Shown: positions 32,446 to 41,242, numbered from the stretch's first letter. The stretch is 64,000 nucleotides of DNA from an uncultured Burkholderiales bacterium (GCA_946480465.1 CAMLJY010000021.1:1-64000); one strand, 5' to 3'. Notes: a model not told the origin generated them from the letters alone. A program made the numbers and translations.

Positions 32446-34611
32446 ATGACCGACCCCGGCCCCGGGCAGATGGCCGCGATGCCGCCGCTGCTGAACCGCG
32501 AACACGCGATCCTCGAATTCAACCGCCGGGTGCTGGCGCAGGCCAGCCGCCCCGACGTGCCGCTGCTCGAGCGGCTGCGCTACCTCACCATCGTCTCGTC
32601 CAACCTGGACGAGTTCTTCGAGGTGCGCTTTGCCGATGCGCTGGAAGCCATGCGCAGTGCGCCCGGCGCATCGGCCGAGCGCGATGCGCTGCGGGCGGTC
32701 GCGGCCGAGGCCCATGCACTGATCGACGAGCAGTACGGCCTCTTCAACGACGAGCTGATGCCGGCGCTGCAGCGCGAGGGCATCGTCATCATCAACCACG
32801 CCGAACGCAGCGCTGCCCAGCGCGAGTGGGTGGACCGCTACTTCGAGCAGCAGGTGCGGCCGCTGCTGGTGCCGGTGGGGCTGGATCCGGCGCACCCGTT
32901 CCCGCAGGTGGCCAACAAGTCGCTGAACTTCATCGCGCGCCTGGGCGGGCGAGATGCCTTCGGGCGCGACAACTCGATCGCCATCGTCAAGGTGCCGCGC
33001 GCGCTGCCGCGGGTGATCGCGCTGCCGCGCGAGCTGTGCGCGCCGGGCGTGCAGGGTTTCGTGCTGCTGACCAGCGTGATCCGCGCCCACCTGGAGTCGC
33101 TGTTCGCGGGCCGGCCGGTGGAGTCGTTCTCGCAGTTCCGAGTCACGCGCGACTCGGACCTGGAAGTCGACGAGGTCGACGTGGCCAACCTGCGCCAGGC
33201 CATGCGCAGCGGCCTCACCACGCGGCACTACGGCCAGGCCATTCGCCTGGAGGTGGTGAAGACCTGCCCCGAGGCGCTGTGGCGCTTCCTGCTCGACCAG
33301 TTCGGCCTGCCCGAGGCGGCGCTCTACCGCGTGAACGGCCCGGTGAACCTGGTGCGGCTGAACCAGCTGATCGACCAGGCCGAGGCGCCGCACCTGCACT
33401 TTCCGCCCTTCGAGCCGGCATGGCCCCAGCAGCAGCTGCCGCGCGGGGAGTCCATCCTCGCGCGCCTGCGCGAGCGCGACGTGCTGCTGCACCACCCGTT
33501 CGAAAGCTTCGAGCCGGTGGTGCAGTTCCTGCGCGAGGCGGTCTTCGACCCCGACGTGCTGGCCATCAAGCAGACCATCTACCGCACCGGGAGCGAGTCG
33601 GTGCTGATGGAGCTGTTGATCGAGGCGGCGCGCCGCGGCAAGGAAGTGACCGTGGTCGTCGAGCTGAAGGCCCGCTTCGACGAGGAAGCCAACATCAACT
33701 GGGCCGAGCGCCTGGAGGCCGTGGGCGCGCAGGTGGTGTACGGCATCGTCGGCTTCAAGACGCATGCCAAGCTGCTGCTGGTGACGCGGCGCGAAGCGGG
33801 CGCCCGCGGTGCCGCGCATCTTCGGCGTTACGTGCACCTGTCCACCGGCAACTACAACCCGCGCACCGCACGGCTCTACACCGACCTGGGCCTGCTCACC
33901 GCCGACCCGCAGTTGAGCGCCGATGCCGATGCGGTCTTCCACCAGCTCACCAGCCTGACGCGCGTGCGCTCGCAGCGCCACCTGCTGACGGCGCCCTTCG
34001 TCCTGCACCGCCGCCTGATGGCGCACCTGGCCACCGTGGCCGAGGCCGCCGCGGCGGGCCGGCCGGCGCGCGTGGTCGTGAAGGTCAATGCGCTGACCGA
34101 GCCGGCGCTGATCGGCGCCCTGGTCGCCGTGGCCCAGGCCGGCGCGCAGGTCGACCTGGTCGTGCGCGGCGCCTGCATGCTGCCGCCCGGCATCGCCGGA
34201 GTGACCGATCGGATCCGCGTGCGCTCGGTCGTGGGCCGCTTCCTCGAGCACACGCGGGTGCTGTATTTCCGCTGGGGCGCGTCGGAAGAGGACGAGGTGC
34301 TGTACCTGTCGAGCGCCGACTGGATGGGGCGCAACATGTTCCGCCGCATCGAGGTGGCCTGGGCCGTGCGCGATCCCGCGCTGCGCCAGCGGGTGATCGA
34401 CGAATGCCTGGTGCCTTACCTGCACGACGGCCGCGACGCCTGGCTGCAGTCGTCCGACGGCGGCTACCACCGCGTCGGGCAGGACGGCCCCAGCGCCCAG
34501 GCCGCGCTGATGGTGCGTTATTCGCCTGGTGCCGACGGCATGCTTCCTGCGCCAGCCCCTGCGCCAGCCCCTGCGCCAGCCCCTGCGCCGGCGCGCCGCC
34601 GCGTGCGATGA
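32446..34611 (+). CDS. ppk1: Polyphosphate kinase 1
   Basis: A 721-residue enzyme that makes polyphosphate from ATP reversibly. It begins with the helical N domain (LLNREHAILEFNRRVL...SNLDEFFEVR). The conserved core includes IYRTGSESVLMELLIEAA, ELKARFDEEANINWAERLE, the autophosphorylated His in GFKTHAKLLLVTRRE and STGNYNPRTARLYTDLG. The start is uncertain: the GGGGGG run directly abuts the ATG at 32446, and ATGs at 32470 and 32479 would fit homologues equally well. The C-terminus ends in a repeated Ala-Pro tract encoded by a 12-bp tandem repeat. The stop overlaps a possible ATG of sixA. Confidence 0.95.
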   Translation: MTDPGPGQMAAMPPLLNREHAILEFNRRVLAQASRPDVPLLERLRYLTIVSSNLDEFFEVRFADALEAMRSAPGASAERDALRAVAAEAHALIDEQYGLFNDELMPALQREGIVIINHAERSAAQREWVDRYFEQQVRPLLVPVGLDPAHPFPQVANKSLNFIARLGGRDAFGRDNSIAIVKVPRALPRVIALPRELCAPGVQGFVLLTSVIRAHLESLFAGRPVESFSQFRVTRDSDLEVDEVDVANLRQAMRSGLTTRHYGQAIRLEVVKTCPEALWRFLLDQFGLPEAALYRVNGPVNLVRLNQLIDQAEAPHLHFPPFEPAWPQQQLPRGESILARLRERDVLLHHPFESFEPVVQFLREAVFDPDVLAIKQTIYRTGSESVLMELLIEAARRGKEVTVVVELKARFDEEANINWAERLEAVGAQVVYGIVGFKTHAKLLLVTRREAGARGAAHLRRYVHLSTGNYNPRTARLYTDLGLLTADPQLSADADAVFHQLTSLTRVRSQRHLLTAPFVLHRRLMAHLATVAEAAAAGRPARVVVKVNALTEPALIGALVAVAQAGAQVDLVVRGACMLPPGIAGVTDRIRVRSVVGRFLEHTRVLYFRWGASEEDEVLYLSSADWMGRNMFRRIEVAWAVRDPALRQRVIDECLVPYLHDGRDAWLQSSDGGYHRVGQDGPSAQAALMVRYSPGADGMLPAPAPAPAPAPAPAPARRRVR
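34546..34590 (+). repeat. 12-bp tandem repeat at the 3' end of ppk1
   Basis: Three exact copies of CCTGCGCCAGCC plus a 9-bp partial copy encode an (Ala-Pro) run just before the basic C-terminus of polyphosphate kinase. Copy number can change in steps of four codons without shifting frame. Confidence 0.9.
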
Positions 34612-34622
34612 AGGTGGCGACC

Positions 34623-35096
34623 ATGGACCTGATCCTGTGGCGACATGCCGAGGCGCGCGAGGCCGCGGACGGCGAATCCGACCTCGAGCGGCCGCTCACG
34701 CCGCGCGGCAACAAGCAGGCGCAGCGCATGGCCGAATGGCTGAACCGCTTCCTGCCGCAGAGCACCCGCATCCTCGTCAGCCCGGCGCTGCGCACGCGCC
34801 AGACCGCGGATGCGCTGGACCGCAAGTACCGCGTCAGCGATGCGCTGGCGCCCGGCGCCGGCGTCAGCCAGCTGCTGACCGCGGCACGCTGGCCCGACGC
34901 CCGCGAACCGGTGCTCGTGGTCGGGCATCAGCCGACGCTGGGCCAGGTCGCGGCCTGCCTGATGTCCGGTGCCGAGACGGTGCAGGACCCGGCCTGGGCG
35001 GTGCGCAAGGGCTCGGCCTGGTGGTTGCGCCACCGGGTCCGCCACGGCGTGCCCGAGGTGGTGCTGGTCTCGGTGCGATCGCCCGAGAAGCTGTAG
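34623..35096 (+). CDS. sixA: Phosphohistidine phosphatase SixA
   Basis: A 157-residue histidine phosphatase: LILWRHAEARE gives the RHG-type phosphorylated His, SPALRTRQTA the phosphate-binding Arg, and VVGHQPTLG the second His. SixA in E. coli dephosphorylates the His of phosphotransfer proteins such as ArcB or NPr. The ATG at 34623 was preferred because AAGGTGG lies about 5 bp upstream; the ATG at 34608 overlapping the ppk stop would add five residues. Its place between ppk1 and convergent ppx links it to the polyphosphate locus, although a direct role there is not established. Confidence 0.88.
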   Translation: MDLILWRHAEAREAADGESDLERPLTPRGNKQAQRMAEWLNRFLPQSTRILVSPALRTRQTADALDRKYRVSDALAPGAGVSQLLTAARWPDAREPVLVVGHQPTLGQVAACLMSGAETVQDPAWAVRKGSAWWLRHRVRHGVPEVVLVSVRSPEKL

Positions 35097-35134
35097 GGCG
35101 GGGCGCGCTTCGTGCATGCGGTGCGGCGGGGGGG

Positions 35135-35160
35135 CTGCGCCTGTCGGGGGTTAGGCGCAG
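35135..35160. terminator. Hairpin between convergent sixA and ppx
   Basis: CTGCGCCT (35135-35142) pairs perfectly with AGGCGCAG (35153-35160) over a 10-nt loop, in the 77-bp gap between convergent stops at 35096 and 35174. There is no T-tract, so it is only a plausible bidirectional terminator. Confidence 0.4.
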
Positions 35161-35173
35161 GCGTCCCGCCGGC

Positions 35174-36697
35174 TCAGGGCTGTGGCTGCAGCAGCAGCCG
35201 GGGCGCGTCCACGCGCGACCAGGCTTCGGCTTCCTCGTGCAGCTGGTGCAGCGTGCGCGGGTGCGTGGCGGCCCAGTCGCTGCCGAAGCGCAGCGCCGCA
35301 TGGCGGCCGCTGCGCACCAGCGCCAGCGCGTCCGGTTCGACGTCCACCCGCGCATGGCAGGCGATCACGGCCAGCCGCAGTGCCATCACCTGCCACGCAA
35401 AGCGCTCGGCCGCGAGTTGCGCATCGAGCTTGCGCAGGCCCCCGCGCTGGCCAAGCACCAGCTCGCCGATGCGGCGCTGCTGGCTTTGCGAGAAGCCGGG
35501 CGCGTCCACGTGCGCCATCAGGTAGGCGCTGTGGCGGTGGTGGTCGTGGTGGGACACCATCTGGCCGATCTCGTGCACGTCGCAGGCCCAGCCCAGCTCG
35601 CGCAGCGCTTCCTCGTCGGCATCGCTGGGGTCCGCGGGCAGCGCGCCGCGGAACAGGCTGGTGGCGACCGCGCGCACGCGGGCCGCCTGGGCGCGGTCGA
35701 CGCCGAAGCGCCCTTGCAGCTCCGCAACGCTGGTGTCGCGCACGTCGGCGCCACTGGCATGGCGCAGCGCGGTGTGGCGCTCGTGCAGGTCCACGATCAC
35801 CCCCTGGCGCAGCGCCCCCTTGGCCGGCAGCAGCTCGGTGATGCCGAAGTGCGTCAGCAGCGTGTACAGCAGCGACAGTCCGCCGCCGATGATGGGGCGG
35901 CGGTCCTCGCTGAGCGAAGGCAGGTCGAGCCGATCGGCGCTGCCCGCGGCCAGGCACTGCGCGATGCACCAGCGCAGCCCTTCCGCGGTGATGCGGCCAT
36001 CGGTCTGGCCGGTGGCCTCCAGCACCTGCGACACCGCGCCGGCGGTGCCGGAAGAGCCCAGCGCCTGGCGCCAGTGGCGCGGCGCGAAAGGCTCCAGCGC
36101 TTCTTCCAGCTCGGCTCCGGCGGCGATCTGCGCGTTGCGGAAGGCCTGCTCGGTGAAGCGCCCGTCCGGGAACCAGCGCATCGACAGGCTGACGCTGCCC
36201 ACCTTGAAGGATTCCGCCACCCGCGGCACGCTGCCGGTGCCCAGGATCATCTCGGTGCTGCGGCCGCCGATGTCGACGACCAGCCGCGGTTCGTCCGAGG
36301 GCTGCAGGCGCGCGACGCCGGCATAGATCAGGCGCGCTTCCTCGCGGCCGGAGATCACCTCGATCGGAAAGCCGAGCACGCCCTCGGCCCGGGCCAGGAA
36401 GGCGTCGCGGTTGCGGGCCTCGCGCAGTGTCTGTGTCGCGACCGCACGCACCTGCGCGGTCTCGAAGCCCTGCAGCCGCGCGGCGAAGCGCGACAGGCAG
36501 TCCAGGCCGCGGCGTGCCGCGTCTTCCGTGAGGTAGCCGCCCTCGTCGAGCCCGGCGCCCAGGCGCACCGTTTCCTTCAGGTACGCGATGCGGCGGTAGC
36601 GGCCGTGCTGGAGCTGGCCGATCTCGAGCCGGAAGCTGTTGGACCCGATGTCGATCGAGGCCAGCGGGGCGCTCGCGCGCGGCAGACGTGAAGGCAT
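35174..36697 (-). CDS. ppx: Ppx/GppA exopolyphosphatase
   Basis: A 507-residue ASKHA-fold phosphatase that removes terminal phosphate from polyphosphate, and possibly from pppGpp. It has phosphate-1 motif ASIDIGSNSFRLEIG near residue 13, catalytic-region VISGREEARLIYAG, phosphate-2 motif VVDIGGRSTEMILG and the C-terminal HD-like helical domain (GWACDVHEIGQMVSHHDHHR). The start at 36697 matches the family; the upstream open frame is rejected. It converges on ppk1-sixA, so synthesis and breakdown of polyphosphate are encoded side by side but on opposite strands. Confidence 0.92.
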   Translation of the reverse strand: MPSRLPRASAPLASIDIGSNSFRLEIGQLQHGRYRRIAYLKETVRLGAGLDEGGYLTEDAARRGLDCLSRFAARLQGFETAQVRAVATQTLREARNRDAFLARAEGVLGFPIEVISGREEARLIYAGVARLQPSDEPRLVVDIGGRSTEMILGTGSVPRVAESFKVGSVSLSMRWFPDGRFTEQAFRNAQIAAGAELEEALEPFAPRHWRQALGSSGTAGAVSQVLEATGQTDGRITAEGLRWCIAQCLAAGSADRLDLPSLSEDRRPIIGGGLSLLYTLLTHFGITELLPAKGALRQGVIVDLHERHTALRHASGADVRDTSVAELQGRFGVDRAQAARVRAVATSLFRGALPADPSDADEEALRELGWACDVHEIGQMVSHHDHHRHSAYLMAHVDAPGFSQSQQRRIGELVLGQRGGLRKLDAQLAAERFAWQVMALRLAVIACHARVDVEPDALALVRSGRHAALRFGSDWAATHPRTLHQLHEEAEAWSRVDAPRLLLQPQP

Positions 36698-36770
36698 GGG
36701 GCGGGATGCTAGCCGAGCGGGATGAACGGCCTCTCTAGAATCACGTGTTTTGCTTCGGAGAGCGCCGACC

Positions 36771-37646
36771 ATGTGGCAGCAGGACCTCGACAGCCTCGTC
36801 CCGTCGCGTGATTTCAGCCGGCGAGAGTTCGTGCGCGGCGGCCTCGGCACCGGCTTCGCCGCGGCGGTGCTCCCGGTCGCGGCGCAGACCGTGGTCAAGA
36901 CCGATGCGCAGGGCCTGGAAGTCGGCGAGGTCACGATCCCCGTCGGCGACTTCAAGATGCCGGCCTACCGGGCCGCGCCGGCCGGCGTGCGCAACGCCCC
37001 GGTGGTGCTGGTGGTCAGCGAGATCTTCGGCGTGCACGAGCACATCGCCGACGTGGCCCGACGCTTCGCCAGGCTGGGCTGTTTCGCGGTGGCCCCCGAG
37101 CTCTTCGTTCGCCAGGGCGATGCCGGTGCCTATGGCGAGATCGCCAAGCTGCTCGCCGAAGTCATCAACAAGGTGCCGGATGCGCAGGTGATGGGCGACC
37201 TCGACGCCACCGTTGCATGGGCACGGGGGCAGGGTGCCGATGCGACGAAGCTGGGTGTCACAGGCTTCTGCTGGGGCGGCCGCATCACCTGGCTGTACAG
37301 CGCGCACAACCCGGCGGTGAAGGCAGGCGTGGCCTGGTATGGACGCCTGGCCGGCGCGCCGTCGCCGCTGACCCCGTCTCACCCGGTCGACGTCGCCGGC
37401 CGGCTGCACGGGCCGGTGCTGGGCCTCTACGGCGGGCAGGACGCCGGCATACCGCTTGACACGGTCGATAAGATGAAAGCGGCCCTCGCCGCCGGCAGTC
37501 CGGCTGCCCGGCGCAGCGAGTTCGTCGTCTACCCGGAGGCACCGCACGCGTTCCATGCGGACTACAGGCCCAGCTACCGCCAGGCCGCCGCGGAAGACGG
37601 CTGGAAACGCTGCGTGGCCTGGTTCAAGGCCCACGGCGTGGCTTGA
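36771..37646 (+). CDS. Tat-exported dienelactone hydrolase family protein
   Basis: A 291-residue alpha/beta hydrolase. The N-terminus has a twin-arginine signal (SRREFVRGG, then an Ala-rich hydrophobic stretch to about residue 42), so it is exported folded. The nucleophile elbow is GFCWGG with a Cys, as in dienelactone hydrolases; the acid is the Asp in YGGQDAGIP and the His is in EAPHAFHAD. The substrate is unknown, since this family includes many esterases besides carboxymethylenebutenolidase. The ATG at 36771 follows GGAG at a slightly long spacing. A strong intrinsic terminator follows. Confidence 0.88.
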   Translation: MWQQDLDSLVPSRDFSRREFVRGGLGTGFAAAVLPVAAQTVVKTDAQGLEVGEVTIPVGDFKMPAYRAAPAGVRNAPVVLVVSEIFGVHEHIADVARRFARLGCFAVAPELFVRQGDAGAYGEIAKLLAEVINKVPDAQVMGDLDATVAWARGQGADATKLGVTGFCWGGRITWLYSAHNPAVKAGVAWYGRLAGAPSPLTPSHPVDVAGRLHGPVLGLYGGQDAGIPLDTVDKMKAALAAGSPAARRSEFVVYPEAPHAFHADYRPSYRQAAAEDGWKRCVAWFKAHGVA

Positions 37647-37674
37647 AGAGACCGGCTGTGAAAGGCCGCTGCGC

Positions 37675-37702
37675 AACCGCGCCCAGGGCGCGGTTTGTTT
37701 TT
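37675..37702 (+). terminator. Rho-independent terminator after the hydrolase gene
   Basis: AACCGCGCC (37675-37683) and GGCGCGGTT (37687-37695) form a perfect 9-bp stem with a 3-nt loop, followed by TGTTTTT. It lies 28 bp after the stop at 37646 and ends the hydrolase transcript before the ZIP transporter start at 37716. Confidence 0.88.
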
Positions 37703-37715
37703 GCCTGACCCACGC

Positions 37716-38492
37716 ATGACGCTGACCTACATCGTGCTCGTGACCACCGCCGGCGGCCTGCTGTCGGTGCTGATCGCGGCCTCCGTCACCCTGACCCTCC
37801 TGGGCCGCCTGGTGCGCCATCTGGTCAGCCTGTCGGTCGGCGTGTTGCTCGGCACCGCGCTGCTGCACGTGCTGCCGGAAGCCTTCGAAAGCGGCGTGGA
37901 GCCGCACAGCCTGTTCGTCACGCTGCTGGCCGGCCTGCTGTTCTTCTTCCTGCTCGAAAAGGCGGAGTTGTACCGCCATGGCCACCATCACGAAGGCGAC
38001 GGCCACGAGCACCACCACCACTTCGACGCGGAACAGGCGGGGCGGGGCGGCTGGAGCGTGCTGCTGGGCGACAGCATCCACAACTTCTGCGACGGCATCA
38101 TCATCGCCGCCGCCTTCCTGGCCGACACGCGCTTGGGCCTGGTGACCGCCGTGGCCGTCATCGCGCACGAGATCCCCCAGGAGGTCGGCGACTTCATCGT
38201 GCTGCTCAACGCCGGGTTCGGGCGGGCGAAGGCGCTGCTGTACAACGCCTTGTCCGGCCTGGCTTCGGTCGTCGGCGGCGTGCTGGGCTACTTCGTCGTC
38301 GGCCCGTGGGAAAGCCTGTTCCCCTATCTGCTGGTGGCTGCCAGCAGCAGCTTCATCTACGTCGCCGTGGCCGACCTGCTGCCGCAGCTGCAGCGCCGCC
38401 TGTCCTGGCGGGCGACACTGGGGCAGATCACCTTGATCGCGGCCGGCCTGGGCGTGGTGCTGCTCGCACGCAGTTTGTTGCACAGTCACTGA
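37716..38492 (+). CDS. ZIP-family metal transporter
   Basis: A 258-residue divalent-metal permease with about eight transmembrane segments. The His-rich loop between TM3 and TM4 (HGHHHEGDGHEHHHHFD, about 87-105) binds metal. TM4 carries HNFCDGIIIAAAF and TM5 IAHEIPQEVGDFI, the two metal-site signatures of the ZIP family. It probably imports zinc or another divalent metal across the inner membrane. No good Shine-Dalgarno precedes the ATG at 37716, and the terminator of the previous gene ends only 13 bp upstream, so the message may be nearly leaderless or promoted from within the hydrolase gene. Confidence 0.9.
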   Translation: MTLTYIVLVTTAGGLLSVLIAASVTLTLLGRLVRHLVSLSVGVLLGTALLHVLPEAFESGVEPHSLFVTLLAGLLFFFLLEKAELYRHGHHHEGDGHEHHHHFDAEQAGRGGWSVLLGDSIHNFCDGIIIAAAFLADTRLGLVTAVAVIAHEIPQEVGDFIVLLNAGFGRAKALLYNALSGLASVVGGVLGYFVVGPWESLFPYLLVAASSSFIYVAVADLLPQLQRRLSWRATLGQITLIAAGLGVVLLARSLLHSH

Positions 38493-38565
38493 GCGTCGAC
38501 CTCAAGCCGCATCGGCGCAGGGCCGAAACACGGGACAGGATCTTTCCGCCCCGCGTTCCTCGCCG

Positions 38566-39723
38566 ATGAAGCTTCTGCCCCTGTCCGACCTGCGAGACCG
38601 CCTGGCGCCCGGACAGCCCTTGCCCTGGGGCGTGCGCGACGCCGCGGGGCGACTGCTGCTCGGCAAGGGGCATCCGGTCGCCAGCGAAGAGACGCTGGCC
38701 GCGCTGCTGGACCGCGGCGTGTTCGTGGATGCGGAGGAAGCCGCCGCCGAGCGCGCTGCCGCGGCACCCGCCCCCGCCCCGCCCGAGGCCGGCCCACCCC
38801 TGGCTGAGCCAGCCACGCCCTTCGAGCGCTGGGACCGGCTGTGCGCCAACCTGGGCCCGCTGCTGATGAACCCGGCGGAGAAGCGCTTTCTCCTGCGGCT
38901 GCGAGAGGCAGCCGCCCACGTCCACGCGTTGAGCGAAGCCAACACCGACCTGCTGCTGTTCCTGATCCTCCGCCAGGACCACGGCCGCTTCGAGACCTAT
39001 GGCGTCACGCACGCCCTGCATGTGGCCTGTGTCTGCAGCCTGCTCGCCCAGCGGCTGGGCTGGGACCGCGCGGACCAGGAGCGGGTCATCGGCGCGGCGC
39101 TGACGATGAACCTCTCGATGCTCGAGCTGCAAGGCACGCTGGCCGCGCAGGCCGGCCCGCCGACGCGCCGGCAGCGGGAGGCGATCCACGAGCACCCGCG
39201 GCAGGCCGTGCGCCTGCTGCGCGCCGCCGGGCTGGACGACGAGCCGTGGCTGGTGGCCGTGGAGGATCACCATGAGCGTTCCGGCGGTGGCGGCTACCCC
39301 CGCAACCGGGTCGAGCCCGGCACCATGTCGCAGCTGCTGCGGCTGACCGATCAGTTCACCGCCAAGCACAGCGCCCGCGCGACGCGCCCGGCGCTGCCGG
39401 CCCACGTGGCTGCGCGCCAGTTCTTCATCGAGAACCCCGGTGATCCGCTGGCGGCGCTGCTGATCAAGGAGTTCGGCATCTACCCGCCGGGCTGCCTGGT
39501 GCGCCTGGTGTCGGGCGAGCTGGGCATCGTCGTCCGCCGTGGCCGCACCGCCATCGCGCCGGTCGTCGCGACCTTGACCACGTCACAGGGCCGCGCCCTG
39601 GCCGCGCCCCTGCTGCGCGACACGGCGCGCAGCAACTTCGCGATTGCCAGCAGCGTGCCGGAGCCCGCTGCGCGTGTGCGCCTGGCAGCGCAGACCTTCT
39701 TCCCCGAGGCCTTGGCGCTGTAG
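38566..39723 (+). CDS. HD-GYP-like protein with degenerate HD site
   Basis: A 385-residue protein. The N-terminal third has no clear domain and contains an Ala/Pro-rich linker (about 60-85). The middle (about 140-270) aligns with HD-GYP c-di-GMP phosphodiesterases: THALHVACVC for the first His, HEHPRQAVRLL, EDHHERSGGGGYP for the HHE and GYP motifs, and LTDQFTA for the later Asp. However, the HD dyad itself is replaced by Met181-Asn182 (ALTMNLSM where ALLHDIGK is expected). A conventional metal centre is therefore unlikely, and it may instead bind nucleotide as an effector. The C-terminal 100 residues resemble the small beta domain often found after such modules. Confidence 0.8.
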   Translation: MKLLPLSDLRDRLAPGQPLPWGVRDAAGRLLLGKGHPVASEETLAALLDRGVFVDAEEAAAERAAAAPAPAPPEAGPPLAEPATPFERWDRLCANLGPLLMNPAEKRFLLRLREAAAHVHALSEANTDLLLFLILRQDHGRFETYGVTHALHVACVCSLLAQRLGWDRADQERVIGAALTMNLSMLELQGTLAAQAGPPTRRQREAIHEHPRQAVRLLRAAGLDDEPWLVAVEDHHERSGGGGYPRNRVEPGTMSQLLRLTDQFTAKHSARATRPALPAHVAARQFFIENPGDPLAALLIKEFGIYPPGCLVRLVSGELGIVVRRGRTAIAPVVATLTTSQGRALAAPLLRDTARSNFAIASSVPEPAARVRLAAQTFFPEALAL

Positions 39724-39758
39724 CCAGCGGCGGAGCGGCGCTGGCGCGCCGCCGACGT

Positions 39759-40193
39759 TCACTTCACGACGAGCACCGGCAGGTGGCTGTGCGTCAGCAC
39801 CCGGTTCGTCTCGCTGCCCAGCAGCATTGCCGCGACGCCGCGCCGGCCGTGCGAGGCCATCACGATCAGGTCGCAGCCCAGCTGCTTCGCCTGGTCGAGG
39901 ATCGCTTCCCAGGGATGCAGCGCCTCGACCGTGTAGGCGTCGCAGGGCACGCCGGCGGCGCGCGCCGCCTCGACCACCGATTTCACGCGCGAGGCGGCGA
40001 TGCGCTCCTGGGCGTCATAGAACTCCTGCGGCGGCACCGGCTGCATCTCGGAGATGGCGCTGTAGGGGAAAGGCTCCTTGACGCTGACCGCCGCCAATGA
40101 GGCCCCGACCGTCTTGGCCAGCGTCAGCGCCGTCTGCACGGCCTTGGCGGTGATGTCCGAGCCATCGGTGGGAACGAGGATGCGCGTGTACAT
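39759..40193 (-). CDS. Universal stress protein (UspA family)
   Basis: A 144-residue single-domain UspA protein: starts MYTRILVPTDGSDITAKAV and carries the ATP-binding signature GRRGVAAMLLGSETNRVL (G-2x-G-9x-G-S/T). An ATP-binding homodimer is therefore expected. A GGAGGTGACC site precedes the ATG at 40193. A NnrR/FNR-type palindrome lies 83-96 bp upstream, hinting at control by low oxygen or nitric oxide, common for betaproteobacterial usp genes. It is convergent with the HD-GYP-like gene. Confidence 0.93.
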   Translation of the reverse strand: MYTRILVPTDGSDITAKAVQTALTLAKTVGASLAAVSVKEPFPYSAISEMQPVPPQEFYDAQERIAASRVKSVVEAARAAGVPCDAYTVEALHPWEAILDQAKQLGCDLIVMASHGRRGVAAMLLGSETNRVLTHSHLPVLVVK

Positions 40194-40275
40194 GGTCACC
40201 TCCTGCGGTTGCCGGCACGTCCTCGCCGGCGAGGCGGCGATCGAGGCCAGTCTGCCCACCGCTGAGCGCAGTCCC

Positions 40276-40289
40276 TTGCGCTGGCGCAA
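40276..40289. promoter_or_regulatory. CRP/FNR-family operator-like palindrome (TTGCG-N4-CGCAA)
   Basis: TTGCGCTGGCGCAA lies at the centre of the perfect inverted repeat CCTTGCGC-TG-GCGCAAGG (40274-40291). Spacing and bases match the CRP/FNR-superfamily box as recognised by NnrR-type regulators. It sits in the 120-bp gap between the DMT permease stop and the usp start, at a distance from usp suited to activation. Confidence 0.5.
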
Positions 40290-40313
40290 GGTGGGCGGGC
40301 ACGCGGTGGGCGT

Positions 40314-41201
40314 TCAGGACTCGCTCGTCGGTGTATTGGACTGCGGCGCGGCCTCGCTGCGCAAGCGGCTCGCCACCACCCCCGCCAGCACGATGAGAAC
40401 CATGCCCGCCAACGCCAGCGCAGTCACCGCATCGTCGAACAGCCACACGCCGTAGCCGAACGAGAACACGATGCCCAGGTACTGCAGGCTGGCGTTCACC
40501 AGGGGGCGGCCGATCGCATAGGCCCGGGTCATCAGCAGCTGTGCGATCGTGGCGAGCAGGCCCGTCGCCAGCAACAGCCCGGCGCCGACGGCCGTGTGGC
40601 CATGCCAGCCCTCGACACTCGCGACCAACGCACCTGCTGCCATGCCCCCGAACGAGAAATAGAAGACGACGCGCAGTTCCGGCTCTCCGGCACGCCCCAG
40701 TGCCGTCACCTGCAGATAGGCCATCGCGGACAGCAGACCCGACAACAGCCCGGCCAGGCCATGCCAGAGCTGGTTGTGCGCGATCGTCGGCCGCAGGATC
40801 AAGCCCACGCCGACGAAGCCGACCAGCACCGCCAGCACGAGCCGTCCATCGACCCGCGCCGCTCCCAGCAGCACCGCGCCGCCCAGCAGGAACAGCGCCA
40901 TCCAGACCGAGGACATGTAGTTCAGCGTCACCGCGGTGGCCAGCGGGAGATTGCCGAGGGCATAGAACCAAAGCATCAGGGCCGCGACCCCCGTGATGCT
41001 GCGGCTGAAGTGCATGCCCGGCACGGTGGTGCCCAGGCCCACGCCCTGCCAGCGCGCCAGCAGCGCCATGGCGGCCGCGCCGACCAGACCGCGGTAGAAC
41101 ACGATCTCCCCGGTGCTGTAGAGCGCCGACGCCAGCTTCACGGTCACGCCCATGGTGGCGAAGAGCAGGGCGGACAGGACCATCAGAACGGCGGCAGGCA
41201 T
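40314..41201 (-). CDS. EamA/DMT-superfamily permease
   Basis: A 295-residue inner-membrane protein with ten transmembrane helices arranged as two EamA repeats (about 5-140 and 150-285). The segments YRGLVGAAAMALLARW and LMTRAYAIGRPLVNASLQYL correspond to the conserved end of helix 2 and the start of the second repeat. Family members export amino acids, sugars or other metabolites; the substrate is not predictable. It starts 92 bp from the tRNA-Asp gene on the opposite strand. Confidence 0.88.
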   Translation of the reverse strand: MPAAVLMVLSALLFATMGVTVKLASALYSTGEIVFYRGLVGAAAMALLARWQGVGLGTTVPGMHFSRSITGVAALMLWFYALGNLPLATAVTLNYMSSVWMALFLLGGAVLLGAARVDGRLVLAVLVGFVGVGLILRPTIAHNQLWHGLAGLLSGLLSAMAYLQVTALGRAGEPELRVVFYFSFGGMAAGALVASVEGWHGHTAVGAGLLLATGLLATIAQLLMTRAYAIGRPLVNASLQYLGIVFSFGYGVWLFDDAVTALALAGMVLIVLAGVVASRLRSEAAPQSNTPTSES

Positions 41202-41242
41202 GACGGGGATTGTCGTCGCCCCCTAATTTTTTCTGCGGGGTG

